NCBI GenBank assembly: GCA_025363385.1
Contig: JANYEA010000133.1
Location: 1-64,000 of the forward strand
DNA: 64,000 nucleotides
Reading direction: 5' to 3'
From: Bacteroidota bacterium
Lineage (GTDB): Bacteria; Bacteroidota; Bacteroidia; Chitinophagales; Chitinophagaceae
Positions 25,251 through 35,565 of this stretch are shown in pieces. A program made the translations under genes and the position numbers. The notes under the pieces are model-generated. The model saw nothing but the letters and a program-made list of their open reading frames with translations, was not told the DNA's origin and ran no database searches. How positions within the stretch are numbered: the stretch's first letter is position 1; each line of letters opens with the position of its first letter.

Positions 25251-26648
25251 TTAAAAAAGACTACTAAAAGAAAGCCAAAGAAGTGGGTTCAAAATTTCCG
25301 GGGAAAGATCTGTATCTATGAATGAGAGTACTTCAGGGAATAAAACACCTTGTGCGATACATACTAAATGGTTATTAAAATAAATTTCTTTGATAGAAGA
25401 ACTTCCACTGATTCCGCTGATCAATATTTTAAAAGAAGTATGCTTAAAATCTCCTGTTAATACATAGTGATAAATATGGTTTGAAGAGGCAACGTTTTTA
25501 TTTATATAATAAACTGAATTGTCTTTTATATTAATCAATTGATTGAAAATAACTTTTTTAGAACTATCACTAACCCTTGCTTGAATACTAAAGTGTGCAA
25601 TTGTATCATTATTCTGTAACAGACTATGGAAATTGCCCTTAAGAAAATCTAATGGCAATCCGGTTTTTCGGTTTATCCATAACGAACTTCCACTGTTGGA
25701 TGGATCTTCGGCGGCGGTTGCAATGGTAACTAATTTAAAATTCTTATTGCTATACACGTCTCGACCTTCTTCCCAAAGAAAAATATAATTACTCATTTTT
25801 TCTGCGCGAATGGCAGTTTGAAGTTCTGTTGAAATGGGTGTGATTTTTTTCCCTTTTAGCACTATCGGCTCAAAACCAGGTTCCTGAAATCTAAGTAATT
25901 GTAATCCGCTTTTGCTTGGAAATTGTACTGTATTTTTACTAATGGAAGTGATGGTTTTAGGCTTGCCCTCTAATTCATTTTGAATGAAGTTGTCTATCAC
26001 ATAAGTAGGCAGTGCTGTTACTTGAATCAATTCAGATACATTATTACTATCTAATAGTATTGGCAAACAAGTTTTTAGCAATTTACTCAAGCTAGCAGGA
26101 GAAAGATTATATAAGGGATGTTCAAAGCCAATAAGGTAGGTATTTTCAGGTCTTGCCAACAAAACGAATAATTGTCTTTCCAAAACAATTTTTTCGTCCC
26201 CTCGAATAATTTTTGCGTTAAATTGGTATACGCATACATTTCTTTTCTTTAAAAGTTCATTGATGTAGGTAGTATCCATATCCATTAATTCCATATCTAT
26301 ATTTAACGGTTGCTCGCTAATATCGAATGAAAGAAAAAAGGTTGACTTATCAAAAATGGCAAAGTCTTTTTTGCGGAGATTAAATTGGCCAATTTTAAAA
26401 TCTATTTCATTGTCTGATTTGAAAGAAAAAGTATTAGGAAAGCTTAGTTGTCTTCCTAAATACGTATGAACAACGGTATCGATGTTTTTTAAAAAATCAG
26501 CTTTATTGGCTGAATCATTCAGAAATTCTAAGGTTTTAGCTCTTGTAAAAGAATGAAAAGCTGCATTGGAAATTTCTAATTTTTCTTGAGCTAATCCGAA
26601 TAGATTGATTGATAGAAGAGTTAGTATTGTGAGAAATCTTTTATTCAT
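25251..26648 (-). CDS. Secreted protein of unknown function
   Basis: The 465-residue protein has an N-terminal signal peptide (FLTILTLLSINLFGLAQ). The rest is a mix of predicted beta strands with no cysteine-rich, catalytic or anchoring motif that I recognise. Segments such as SGSSLWINRKTGLPLDFLKGNF and KTSFKILISGISG suggest a periplasmic or outer-membrane-associated protein. It is divergent from the LOG-family gene with a 65-bp shared upstream region and convergent with ssb. No function is proposed. Confidence 0.6.
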   Translation of the reverse strand: MNKRFLTILTLLSINLFGLAQEKLEISNAAFHSFTRAKTLEFLNDSANKADFLKNIDTVVHTYLGRQLSFPNTFSFKSDNEIDFKIGQFNLRKKDFAIFDKSTFFLSFDISEQPLNIDMELMDMDTTYINELLKKRNVCVYQFNAKIIRGDEKIVLERQLFVLLARPENTYLIGFEHPLYNLSPASLSKLLKTCLPILLDSNNVSELIQVTALPTYVIDNFIQNELEGKPKTITSISKNTVQFPSKSGLQLLRFQEPGFEPIVLKGKKITPISTELQTAIRAEKMSNYIFLWEEGRDVYSNKNFKLVTIATAAEDPSNSGSSLWINRKTGLPLDFLKGNFHSLLQNNDTIAHFSIQARVSDSSKKVIFNQLINIKDNSVYYINKNVASSNHIYHYVLTGDFKHTSFKILISGISGSSSIKEIYFNNHLVCIAQGVLFPEVLSFIDTDLSPEILNPLLWLSFSSLF

Positions 26649-26713
26649 TCAGTACATTTTAATAACTTAACCCTCTTCCATCCTTTTATATTCGTTTGAA
26701 GATATAAATAATT

Positions 26714-27454
26714 ATGACTAAGAAGTATAATAAACAGAGAATAATTCCTGCAAAATCTCCTGTGTATCTTGAGGGCCCTAAACCTAGAATTAGTGAATTG
26801 TTTTTTGCTTTCGAGATTTTTGTGCAGTTTATCAAAGGGTTTAGAACAATGCATTTTTCAGCTCCTTGCATTACCGTTTTTGGTTCTGCCAGATTTGATG
26901 AAACACATAAGTATTATCAGGCAGCACGCGAATTCGGAAAGCGTATAGCAGAAATGGGATTTGCCACATTAACTGGCGGTGGTCCTGGAATTATGGAGGC
27001 TGCAAACCGGGGAGCATTCGAAAATGGGGGAGAATCTATAGGCTGTAATATAAAATTACCTTTTGAACAAAAACCTAATCCATATGTACAAACTTCTATC
27101 ACTTTTAGCTACTTCTTTATTCGAAAAGTAGTACTAGTTAAATATTCCTTTGCCTTTATTATTATGCCCGGCGGATTTGGTACCATGGATGAATTCTTTG
27201 AAACCTTAACCCTTGTTCAAACAAAAACCATTCATGGATTTCCCATAGTGCTATACGGAACTGAATATTTTGGTCCATTAATGGAATACATCGAATTCAT
27301 GGCCAAAGAAGGAACTATCTCACCAGATGATTTGAATTTAGTGTTGGTTACCGATGATATGGACGAAGCAGTGCGCCATATAAAAACATATGTGTTGGAT
27401 AATTATACCATTAAAAAAAGAAAAAGGATCTGGTGGTTATTTGAAAAGATTTAA
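26714..27454 (+). CDS. LOG family (TIGR00730-like) Rossmann-fold protein
   Basis: The 246-residue protein has the LOG/lysine-decarboxylase-like fold. It carries the nucleotide-binding GGGPGIMEAANRGA (near residue 92) and the catalytic signature PGGFGTMDE with the later TLVQT helix, matching the PGGxGTxxE motif of cytokinin riboside monophosphate phosphoribohydrolases. Bacterial members hydrolyse AMP-type nucleotides to the base and ribose 5-phosphate. A charged N-terminal extension of about 45 residues precedes the fold. The physiological substrate is uncertain. Confidence 0.85.
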   Translation: MTKKYNKQRIIPAKSPVYLEGPKPRISELFFAFEIFVQFIKGFRTMHFSAPCITVFGSARFDETHKYYQAAREFGKRIAEMGFATLTGGGPGIMEAANRGAFENGGESIGCNIKLPFEQKPNPYVQTSITFSYFFIRKVVLVKYSFAFIIMPGGFGTMDEFFETLTLVQTKTIHGFPIVLYGTEYFGPLMEYIEFMAKEGTISPDDLNLVLVTDDMDEAVRHIKTYVLDNYTIKKRKRIWWLFEKI

Positions 27455-27544
27455 AACATCATTTTCAACTGATACAACAACAGTAACTGTTTAAGTATCT
27501 TTACTGAAAGAACCAATTAAGGATTTTTCAAAATATTGACATTT

Positions 27545-30500
27545 ATGAATTTTGCTATACCTAGCTGGCTAAAAAAGGCGCTTAAAATTTCAGGTATTAG
27601 TTTATTTTCTATTATAGCCATTTTATTTATAGCACCCTATTTGTTCCCGGGCACTATTTCAAATAAAATCAAACAATTGGCTAAGACAAGCGTAAACGGG
27701 GAATTGAATTTTTCTAGTGCACGCTTTTCTTTTTTTAGTCATTTTCCATCGCTTACCCTAAACTTAAATGATTTTGTTTTAAAGGGTTCTGCTCCATTTC
27801 AAAAAGATACTTTAATTGCAGCAAAACAAGTTTCCTTTGGTGTAAACCTTCGAACATTATTTTCTTCTGCCATAGATATCAACCAGATATTTTTAACGCA
27901 GAGCTTTATTAATATTGAGGTAAATCCTCAGGGAGCAGCCAACTATAATGTGTTTATATCTAATAAAAGTACCCCTAAAAATAACGCAGATACTGGATCT
28001 GCATCTTTAAAGATAGAAAGAATCGTAATAGAGAAATCACATTTAGTATACGACGATCAAACATTGCCCATGCACATCGATGCCGGAGGATTTGATTATG
28101 AAGGTAAGGGCGACTTAAGCAAATCAATCTTTGATCTTACTTCAAAAGTTAAAATCAAGGCAATTGATTTTGCATATGATAAACAAGGATATTTCATTTC
28201 AAAAACACTCTCTGCAAACCTTGTTACTAAGATCAATACGAATTCATTAGAATTTTTATTTGAAAAAAATAACCTCTTCATCAATCAGTTGCCTATCGAT
28301 TTTAAAGGGAGATTCGCGTTTTTAAAAAATGGGTATGCAATGGATTTTAAAGTGCTGTCGAAAGAAACAGAATTGAAAAATTTCATTTCTGCCTTTCCCC
28401 CCGCATTTCTCACGTGGATGGAAAAATCTGATGTGAAGGGTACTGTTAATTTTAATGTTTCATTGAGAGGCAACTATATAGCAGGCACGAATACAATGCC
28501 AAGCTTTGATATGAGTTTGGCTATCCGAAATGGATATATTTCAAATAATAAAACACCTACCCCTGTTAAAAATTTATTTCTGAATTTAGAAACAAAAATT
28601 CCTGGATTTAATTTAGATAGCTTCTATGTAAATGTAGATTCTATTTATGCAAATGTGGGTGCTGATTATATCAGTGCAATATGCCTGATAAGGGGCTTGA
28701 ACAAGCCGCAAATTCATGCTAAACTGAATGGAGAATTAGATCTTGAGAAATGGCAAAAGGCCCTGGGAATTGCAGGATTGGAAGCAAAAGGTCATTTATC
28801 TTTTCATGGAAAAACAGATGGCAATTTTATTCAAATGCAAGACCCCCAAAAATTGCGACCCGACACTATTATTACTTCTATCCCAAGTTTTCATTTAGCT
28901 GCATCATTTAAAAATGGCTATTTTAAATATCCATCCTTACCTAAAGCAGTTGAAAAAGTATCTTTTGATTTAAATGCAAATAGCCCTGACTCTGACTACA
29001 AAAAATCAACTCTTATTTTTTCTAATATAAATGCATCGCTCTCTAATAATTATGTAAAGGGGTACTTGAAATTTAGTGGGGCCGATGACTATCCGATGGA
29101 CATTGATTTGAAAGGATTGTTGCAGCTTGCTGATATCAAACAATTTTACCCGATCGACAGTTTAGATTTGAAGGGTCATGTGGCAATGGAAATTGTGGCG
29201 AAAGGAAAATATAATAAAGCAAAGAATATATTCCCAATTACCAATGCCATTTTTAAAATGGATGATGGATATATTAAAACGAAATACTATCCCCATCCAA
29301 TTGAAAAAATTACAGTTAATGCTAGCTTACAATGTACTGGACCTACTGCGAAAGATGTAATAATTGATATTAAACCCATTGGTATTGTTTTTGAAGGTCA
29401 GCCGTTTACATTAACGGCAAACATGAAGAACCTGGATAATCTCAAATACGATATTGCTTCTAAAGGAACTTTGGATATTGGTAAGATCTATCAAGTTTTT
29501 TCGCGAAAAGGGATCGATGTAAAAGGTTTTGTTTCAACAGATGTAAAACTCAGTGGATTGCAGAGCGATGCTATGAATGGCTTATACGACAGATTGCGAA
29601 ATGTGGGAACACTATCCGTAAAGGATATTTCAATAAAGACCGACTATTATCCCAATGCATTCTTAATTAACACAGGGGTTTTTCGATTTAAGGAAGATAA
29701 GATTTGGTTTGAATCTTTTAAGGGCACTTATTTAAAAAGCGATTATGATTTAACGGGCTACTTAAATAATACCATTAATTATGTACTTAAAAACGAACCG
29801 CTACACGGACAGTTTAAATTGACAAGCAACTTACTGATTGCCGATGATTTTATGGCTTTCTCTGGCGACACTTCTAAAAGTACAGAAACAGGAGTATTCA
29901 TGGTTCCTTCCAATCTGGATTTAAATTTTATAGCTGATGTAAAAAAAGTGCTGTATAACGGAATGAACATTACCAATGCCAAGGGTGAAATGCAATTGAA
30001 GCAATCCGTATTAACATTGAAGCAAACAGGGTTTGAATTAATTGGTGCACCCGTATTGATGGACGCAACTTATCAGTCATTAAGCCCTCAAAGAGCAACT
30101 TTCAGTTACCATATCAACGCAAAAGAGTTTGATATTAAAAGAGCGTATAACGAAATAAAACTCTTTCACGATATGGCTTCTGCCGCAGCAAAGGCAGAGG
30201 GTATTGTTTCACTGGATTATCAGTTACAAGGAAAATTAAATGCAGCCATGTACCCTGTGTATCCTTCATTAGTTGGTGGCGGCGTTCTTTCGGTAAAAGC
30301 CGTAAAGATGAAAGGGTTTAAACTATTTAGTGCTGCAGGAAAAGCGGCTGGAAAGGATAGCTTAACTGGTAATTCTGATATCAGTAAAGTAGATATTAAA
30401 ACCACTATCAAGAATAATATTATCTATATAGAACAAACAAAGATTCGTGTATTTCCATTCAGGTTAAGAATAGCTGGTCAGGCTAGTTTTGATGGTGAAA

Positions 30501-30655
30501 TGAATTTAAAATTCAGAATTGGTTTACCACCTCTTGGAATTTTTGGTATACCCATGAATATTACTGGAACTCAAAATAAACCTATCATTAAAATGAACAG
30601 TGGTGCCAATAATCAAGACCTGAAAGAGACAGAGGATAAAGAAGATTATGAGTAA
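27545..30655 (+). CDS. AsmA-like inner-membrane-anchored protein
   Basis: This 1036-residue protein (ATG 27545; an in-frame TTG lies three codons upstream) has one N-terminal transmembrane helix (ISGISLFSIIAILFIAPYLF) and a very long periplasmic region of repeated beta-strand units. An AsmA-like C-terminal domain (GGGVLSVKAVKMKGFKLFSA, FRIGLPPLGIFGIPMNITGT) lies near the end. AsmA-type proteins form hydrophobic grooves that span the periplasm and are implicated in moving phospholipids to the outer membrane. The acidic lysine-rich tail is odd. It is a single gene, followed by a repeat element. Confidence 0.82.
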   Translation: MNFAIPSWLKKALKISGISLFSIIAILFIAPYLFPGTISNKIKQLAKTSVNGELNFSSARFSFFSHFPSLTLNLNDFVLKGSAPFQKDTLIAAKQVSFGVNLRTLFSSAIDINQIFLTQSFINIEVNPQGAANYNVFISNKSTPKNNADTGSASLKIERIVIEKSHLVYDDQTLPMHIDAGGFDYEGKGDLSKSIFDLTSKVKIKAIDFAYDKQGYFISKTLSANLVTKINTNSLEFLFEKNNLFINQLPIDFKGRFAFLKNGYAMDFKVLSKETELKNFISAFPPAFLTWMEKSDVKGTVNFNVSLRGNYIAGTNTMPSFDMSLAIRNGYISNNKTPTPVKNLFLNLETKIPGFNLDSFYVNVDSIYANVGADYISAICLIRGLNKPQIHAKLNGELDLEKWQKALGIAGLEAKGHLSFHGKTDGNFIQMQDPQKLRPDTIITSIPSFHLAASFKNGYFKYPSLPKAVEKVSFDLNANSPDSDYKKSTLIFSNINASLSNNYVKGYLKFSGADDYPMDIDLKGLLQLADIKQFYPIDSLDLKGHVAMEIVAKGKYNKAKNIFPITNAIFKMDDGYIKTKYYPHPIEKITVNASLQCTGPTAKDVIIDIKPIGIVFEGQPFTLTANMKNLDNLKYDIASKGTLDIGKIYQVFSRKGIDVKGFVSTDVKLSGLQSDAMNGLYDRLRNVGTLSVKDISIKTDYYPNAFLINTGVFRFKEDKIWFESFKGTYLKSDYDLTGYLNNTINYVLKNEPLHGQFKLTSNLLIADDFMAFSGDTSKSTETGVFMVPSNLDLNFIADVKKVLYNGMNITNAKGEMQLKQSVLTLKQTGFELIGAPVLMDATYQSLSPQRATFSYHINAKEFDIKRAYNEIKLFHDMASAAAKAEGIVSLDYQLQGKLNAAMYPVYPSLVGGGVLSVKAVKMKGFKLFSAAGKAAGKDSLTGNSDISKVDIKTTIKNNIIYIEQTKIRVFPFRLRIAGQASFDGEMNLKFRIGLPPLGIFGIPMNITGTQNKPIIKMNSGANNQDLKETEDKEDYE

Positions 30656-30660
30656 AATTT

Positions 30661-30785
30661 AAAATTAAAAAGTAAAAAAGGAGTGAGGAGTGAGGAGTGA
30701 GGTTGTATAAAAAAAAGTTTCCCCTCCATCGCATGCGATGGAGGGGTGGCTGGAGCGGCTGAGCGAACAGACGGGGTGGTTGCCT
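30661..30785 (+). repeat. Composite palindromic intergenic repeat, copy 2
   Basis: Three exact 7-bp repeats of GAGTGAG (30681-30701) are followed by GGTTGTATAAAAAA. A perfect 26-bp palindrome (30721-30746; arm CCCCTCCATCGCA) comes next, then a GC-rich tail with GCGGCTGAGCG and GGGGTGG. The order and much of the sequence match 1240-1356 on the other strand. It fills the gap between the convergent AsmA-like and outer membrane protein genes. Confidence 0.75.
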
Positions 30786-30812
30786 CTCAATCAGAAAGAC
30801 TCAACCCAAATT

Positions 30813-31622
30813 TCATCCTCCTATTCTTTTACCCATCGGGAAAGTATATCCCAGACTCAATATCAATTCATAAGTACCGAAAGCTTGTTTAGCGGTACCC
30901 TTGTAAACTTTCAAATTAGAATAACGAGCATAATCAATCTTGTTTGTAAACTCTAAGTATACATGTTTGTGGAAGGTAGATCTAACACCAGCTTCAACTC
31001 CCATATTCCATCCTCCAAATTGAAATCCATCGTCATTTGCTAGCGAAAATAAAGTATTTTGAACGTGCGGAATAACTGGACCAACTCCGGCTTTTGCTAA
31101 AAAGTCGAGTTTAAAGTTGCCTGTTTTACTTTCCTGCCAGTTCCATCTTTTTACAATATTGAAAAGAAGAAAGTTGGCGCCATTATTTAGATAATACGCA
31201 AATCCGTTTGATTCAGAAAAATTAATAGTAGTATCTACTTGCCTGCCACCCAGTGTTCCCACTAAATGTGCTTGCTGACCATTTGTAATAATGTGCTTTG
31301 TGTGATCGAAATTAATTTCCCATGCCAACCCTTTTTTCTTGTTGAAAAAATAACCAATACGATAGTTATATTGAGGAATACTGATTGGTATGCTAAATAT
31401 ACCCTGGTCCCAGCCGATATGATCGTTCGAATGAATTTGTTGGAAAGTATAGTTATTATTTAATTCAGGCTGATTCACTTTTACATTGGAATGGGTATAC
31501 CATTCCTTATTATAACCCCATGAAAAATAAAACTCACCCTTTCTTTCTTTCTTGGTCTGTGCGTTACCTATAAAGGGTAGTACTATTAAAATAGCACATA
31601 CCAATCTCATCCAATTTTTCAT
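30813..31622 (-). CDS. Outer membrane beta-barrel-like protein
   Basis: The 269-residue protein has a signal peptide (MRLVCAILIVLPFIGNAQ) and alternating aromatic and hydrophobic strands (GEFYFSWGYNKEWY, YNYRIGYFFNKKKGLAWEINF, KLDFLAKAGVGPVIP, YELILSLGYTFPMGK), as in small outer membrane barrels of the porin or OmpW type. No ligand or partner is suggested by its neighbours. It reads away from metH and toward the repeat element. Confidence 0.65.
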   Translation of the reverse strand: MKNWMRLVCAILIVLPFIGNAQTKKERKGEFYFSWGYNKEWYTHSNVKVNQPELNNNYTFQQIHSNDHIGWDQGIFSIPISIPQYNYRIGYFFNKKKGLAWEINFDHTKHIITNGQQAHLVGTLGGRQVDTTINFSESNGFAYYLNNGANFLLFNIVKRWNWQESKTGNFKLDFLAKAGVGPVIPHVQNTLFSLANDDGFQFGGWNMGVEAGVRSTFHKHVYLEFTNKIDYARYSNLKVYKGTAKQAFGTYELILSLGYTFPMGKRIGG

Positions 31623-31661
31623 ATATCATTCTTAATTGATCCAGTGCGAAATTACAAAACT

Positions 31662-34370
31662 CTAATCAAGAATTGGACTTAACCATCTTTCTGCAACTTC
31701 TAAAGTCATATTTTTTCTGGCTGCATAGTCTAATAATTGATCTCTTTGAATTTTGCCTATTCCAAAATACTGACTTTGTGGATTCGCAAAATACCAGCCA
31801 CAAACCGATGATGCTGGGTACATAGCCAATGATTCCGTAAGATTAATCCCGATCGTTTCTGTGGCATTTAACAGAGCAAACAATTTATATTTTTCCGTAT
31901 GATCTGGGCATGCAGGATAGCCTGGTGCCGGACGAATACCCAAATATTTTTCTTTGATCAGTTCTTCATTGCTCAGGTGCTCGTCTGTTGCATAGGCCCA
32001 GAATTCTGTTCGAACTTTCAAGTGTAAATATTCTGCCAATGCCTCGGCCAGGCGATCTGCTAATGCCTGAAGAGTAATTTTATTATAATCGTCCAGTGCC
32101 ACCTCAAAAGCTTTGATATGTTTTTCAATGCCATGTATCGTTACAGCAAAAGCGCCGATATGATCTTTTTTATTGAGTTCAGATGGTGCAATAAAATCAG
32201 CTAATGATAAGTTTGGTTGGTCTGCCGCTTTTTGTACCTGCTGACGCAAGAATGAAAGTTGAAAAGTACTGTTTTCTGTTTTTACAAACACATCATCTTC
32301 CTTCGATCCTGCTTCCCAGAAACCAATGGTGGCTTTTGCCTGCAACCATTTTTCAGCAATGATTTTATCAAGCAGATCGTTTGCATCTTTAAATAATTTA
32401 CTGGCTTCAATACCTACAACACTGTCGGTAAGAATCTCAGGGTAATTACCATGCAACTCCCAGGCAATGAAAAATGGTTTCCAATCAATAAAAGGCCTCA
32501 ATGTATCAAGACTGATATTTTCGAAAACCTGGGTGCCAGTAAAACTAGGTATTACAGGTTCAAAACTTTCCCAATGGATATTTGTTTTCTTTTTCTTTGC
32601 TTCAGAATAAGGCAGGTAGTTTTTAGTCGATTTCTTTGCATCGAAGCTTTCTTTTAATTGCCTGTATTCTGACTTTAATTGTTGTAAGAATTCGGGTTTC
32701 TGCTCTTTATTTAAAAGTGAACCAGCAACTGTTACACTTCTGGATGCATCTAACACATATACCACACCTTCTTCAAACTCAGGAGCAATTTTTACAGCCG
32801 TATGCATTCGAGAAGTGGTAGCACCACCAATCATGAGCGGCTGTTTCATGCCTCTGCGTTTCATCTCTTTGGCAATATGTACCATTTCATCAAGTGAAGG
32901 CGTGATTAAACCACTTAATCCAATGATATCCACTTTTTCACGAATGGCAGCTTCTAAAATTTTATCTGCCGGTACCATTACTCCAAGATCAATGATATCA
33001 TAACCATTACAACCGAGAACTACTCCCACAATATTTTTTCCAATATCGTGTACATCTCCTTTTACGGTGGCTAATAATATTTTTGATGCCCCAGCACTTT
33101 CTTCATTCGTAGTACCTGCTGCTAAGTGCGCCTGTTTTCTTTCTTCCTTTTCAGTTTCTATGAAAGGGGTTAATACTGCAACGCTTTTCTTCATTACCCG
33201 TGCACTTTTTACAACCTGTGGCAAGAACATTTTTCCCGCACCAAAAAGATCGCCCACTACATCCATGCCCGCCATTAATGGCCCCTCAATTACGTCGAGT
33301 GGTTTGGGATATTTCTGTCTTGCTTCTTCCGTATCAGCATCAATATAATCGGTAATTCCATTTACTAAAGAGTGCTTCAATCTTTCCTCCACCGAATTAT
33401 TACGCCATTTTTCATCCTTTACTTCAACTTTACCTTTTGCTTTTACTGTTTCAGCATGCGTAATCAGTTTCTCTGTGGCTTCATTGTTATCGTTATGCTT
33501 ATTCAGAATTACATCTTCACAAAGCTCACGAAGTGTGGGTTCTATTTCATCATAAACCACTAGCTGACCTGCATTCACAATACCCATATCCATGCCAGCT
33601 TTGATGGCATGAAATAGAAACACACTATGAATAGCTTCGCGCACATGGTCGTTCCCCCTGAATGAGAAGGATACATTAGAAACACCGCCGCTCACTTTGG
33701 TAAGAGGCATCAATTGTTTTATTTCTCTGGTTGCTTCAATAAAATCAACCGCATAGTTATTATGTTCTTCAATACCTGTTGCAATGGCAAAAATGTTTGG
33801 ATCGAATATAATATCCTGAGGATCGAAACCCACTTGTTCTGTCAATATTTGATAGGCTCTTGAACAAATGCTAACTTTTCTTTCTTTGGTATCGGCCTGC
33901 CCAATCTCATCAAATGCCATTACAATTACAGCAGCACCAAAAGCTTTACAGATAAACGCCTGTTCAATGAATTTTGCCTCTCCTTCCTTCATGGATATGG
34001 AATTCACTATACATTTACCCTGCACACATTTTAATCCTGCTAAAATGATCTCGAATTTAGAACTGTCGATCATGATCGGGATCTTTGCAATATCTGGTTC
34101 AGATTGAATCAGATTCATAAATGTGGTCATTGCCTGCACCCCTTCTAAAAGGGCGTCATCCATATTTACATCCAACACCTGTGCACCGCTTTCTACTTGT
34201 TGTCGGGCAACCGATAATGCTTCTTCGTATTTATTCTCTTTAATTAATCTTGCAAATTTTTTAGAACCTGTTACATTGGTTCTTTCGCCGACGTTTACAA
34301 AATTTGTTTCAGGCCTAATTATTAAAGGCTCTAACCCGGATAAACGTAAGTATGGTTTGATGCTTGACAT
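31662..34370 (-). CDS. metH: Methionine synthase, folate/B12/activation part
   Basis: This is the C-terminal part of cobalamin-dependent methionine synthase (902 residues). It holds the methyltetrahydrofolate-binding domain ([20 protein letters not shown] at residues 24-43), the B12 cap, the Rossmann B12 domain and the SAM-binding reactivation domain ([12 protein letters not shown]). The cobalt ligand lies in [11 protein letters not shown] at His441. The homocysteine domain is a separate gene 8 bp upstream. Both open reading frames have clean ends at a domain boundary, so this looks like a true two-gene form rather than a frameshift. The cofactor links it to btuB. Confidence 0.93.
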   Translation of the reverse strand: MSSIKPYLRLSGLEPLIIRPETNFVNVGERTNVTGSKKFARLIKENKYEEALSVARQQVESGAQVLDVNMDDALLEGVQAMTTFMNLIQSEPDIAKIPIMIDSSKFEIILAGLKCVQGKCIVNSISMKEGEAKFIEQAFICKAFGAAVIVMAFDEIGQADTKERKVSICSRAYQILTEQVGFDPQDIIFDPNIFAIATGIEEHNNYAVDFIEATREIKQLMPLTKVSGGVSNVSFSFRGNDHVREAIHSVFLFHAIKAGMDMGIVNAGQLVVYDEIEPTLRELCEDVILNKHNDNNEATEKLITHAETVKAKGKVEVKDEKWRNNSVEERLKHSLVNGITDYIDADTEEARQKYPKPLDVIEGPLMAGMDVVGDLFGAGKMFLPQVVKSARVMKKSVAVLTPFIETEKEERKQAHLAAGTTNEESAGASKILLATVKGDVHDIGKNIVGVVLGCNGYDIIDLGVMVPADKILEAAIREKVDIIGLSGLITPSLDEMVHIAKEMKRRGMKQPLMIGGATTSRMHTAVKIAPEFEEGVVYVLDASRSVTVAGSLLNKEQKPEFLQQLKSEYRQLKESFDAKKSTKNYLPYSEAKKKKTNIHWESFEPVIPSFTGTQVFENISLDTLRPFIDWKPFFIAWELHGNYPEILTDSVVGIEASKLFKDANDLLDKIIAEKWLQAKATIGFWEAGSKEDDVFVKTENSTFQLSFLRQQVQKAADQPNLSLADFIAPSELNKKDHIGAFAVTIHGIEKHIKAFEVALDDYNKITLQALADRLAEALAEYLHLKVRTEFWAYATDEHLSNEELIKEKYLGIRPAPGYPACPDHTEKYKLFALLNATETIGINLTESLAMYPASSVCGWYFANPQSQYFGIGKIQRDQLLDYAARKNMTLEVAERWLSPILD

Positions 34371-34378
34371 AGTAAAAA

Positions 34379-35398
34379 TTATAATGCGGTTTCTAAAACC
34401 GGTAAGGCCCTTGGTTGCAAATGCTGCACATGTTGAGCAATATGTTTAATATGATCAGGTGTGGTTCCGCAACAGCCGCCCACAATATTTACAAAGCCTT
34501 CTTTAGCCCACTCTTCAATAAAATGAGCCGTTTCATGTGGTTGTTCATCGTATTCACCCATCGCATTTGGTAAGCCTGCATTTGGATAGGCGGAAGTATA
34601 GCAGGCAGAAATCTGACTGAGTTCCTCAATATGACTTCTCATTTCAGCAGCACCTAGTGCACAGTTCAAACCAATGCTCAAGGGTTTTGCGTGCATCACA
34701 GAAGTGTAGAAAGCTTCCAGGGTTTGTCCGCTTAAAGTTCTTCCTGAAGCATCTGTAATTGTTCCGCTAATCATCACAGGCAATTCTGACTTACCCAGAT
34801 CTCTGAAATACTTTTTGATAGCGAAGATGGCGGCTTTAGCATTCAAAGTATCAAAAATGGTTTCAACTAATAATACATCAACTCCGCCATCCACTAATCC
34901 TTTCACTTGTTCGTAATAAGCATCAACCACTTCATCAAAACTAACTGCCCTAAAACCAGGATTGTTTACGTCGGGCGATAAGCTTAATGTTTTGTTCAAT
35001 GGACCAATTGCTCCTGCCACAAATCTAGGTTTAGAAGGATCTTTGGCAGTATACTCATCAGCTGCAGTACGAGCACATTTTGCTGCGGCCACATTTAATT
35101 CGTAAGCCAGTGATTGCATTTCATAATCTGCCATGGCAATCACAGTACTACTAAACGTATTGGTTTCTATGATGTCGGCACCTGCTTCAAGATAAAGTTT
35201 GTGTATACCAATGATAATATCGGGTTTGGTTATACATAACAGATCATTATTACCCTTTACATCGGTGTGCCAGTTTTTAAAACGTTCACCTCTGTAATCA
35301 GCCTCCGTTAATTTATGTCGTTGAATCATGGTACCCATGGCCCCGTCAATCACCAATATTCTATTTGCTAATGCTTCTCTTATGTTCATATAAATCAT
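34379..35398 (-). CDS. metH: Methionine synthase, homocysteine-binding subunit
   Basis: This is a 339-residue homocysteine S-methyltransferase domain equivalent to the N-terminal module of MetH. The zinc ligands appear as NC (Cys246) and GGCC (Cys309-Cys310), almost the same positions as in E. coli MetH. The family segments [11 protein letters not shown] and ETNTFSST are present. It begins [11 protein letters not shown], so an alternative ATG lies three codons in. The partner gene with the folate and B12 domains follows after 8 bp. A promoter and a structured leader of about 160 nt lie upstream. Confidence 0.93.
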   Translation of the reverse strand: MIYMNIREALANRILVIDGAMGTMIQRHKLTEADYRGERFKNWHTDVKGNNDLLCITKPDIIIGIHKLYLEAGADIIETNTFSSTVIAMADYEMQSLAYELNVAAAKCARTAADEYTAKDPSKPRFVAGAIGPLNKTLSLSPDVNNPGFRAVSFDEVVDAYYEQVKGLVDGGVDVLLVETIFDTLNAKAAIFAIKKYFRDLGKSELPVMISGTITDASGRTLSGQTLEAFYTSVMHAKPLSIGLNCALGAAEMRSHIEELSQISACYTSAYPNAGLPNAMGEYDEQPHETAHFIEEWAKEGFVNIVGGCCGTTPDHIKHIAQHVQHLQPRALPVLETAL

Positions 35399-35401
35399 TT
35401 A

Positions 35402-35426
35402 TTTTTTGACTTGATTGGTCAAAAAA
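35402..35426 (-). promoter_or_regulatory. Inverted repeat next to the metH start
   Basis: TTTTTTGAC and GTCAAAAAA form perfect 9-bp arms around 7 nt, ending only four bases upstream of the ATG. It could mask the ribosome binding region, act as an operator, or form the last hairpin of the leader. Confidence 0.5.
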
Positions 35427-35560
35427 GGTTAATGTGTTAGAACTAATGAACGCTGGGAGCAATGAGAGGGCTCTCTAAGACGTTTATTAGTTCGATTACA
35501 CCCCACCAGGCATACCCAGTAGGATTTTACAGGCCGAACAATAAACAAATCCGCCTATAA
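35427..35560 (-). ncRNA. Structured leader RNA of the metH operon
   Basis: RNA from the promoter at 35566-35596 would start near 35560. A central segment (35481-35494, CGAACTAATAAACG) can pair with a downstream arm (35440-35452, one mismatch in 13) or with an upstream arm (35534-35546, 12 pairs with one bulge), two exclusive helices of similar strength. A further helix joins GGATTT (35547-35552) to AAATCC (35522-35527). The leader lacks the landmarks of the SAM-I, SAM-II, SAH, cobalamin or THF riboswitches as I know them. It is a candidate regulatory leader with unknown ligand. Confidence 0.5.
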
Positions 35561-35565
35561 TGCTG

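Noticed and set aside
26645..26871. Two short minus-strand frames over the start of the LOG-family gene
   Set aside because: They lie antisense to a well-supported coding region and show no recognisable family pattern.
35480..35500. tRNA T-arm-like GTTCGATT on the plus strand
   Set aside because: No acceptor, anticodon or D-arm can be built around it.
35490..35512. Five-codon frame MPGGV in the metH leader as an attenuator peptide
   Set aside because: It is too short, holds only the initiator methionine, and has no visible ribosome binding site.
35485..35530. TPP-riboswitch-like string CTGGGTATGCC in the metH leader
   Set aside because: The rest of the TPP aptamer, including the 5' half with CTGAGA, is absent and the order is wrong.
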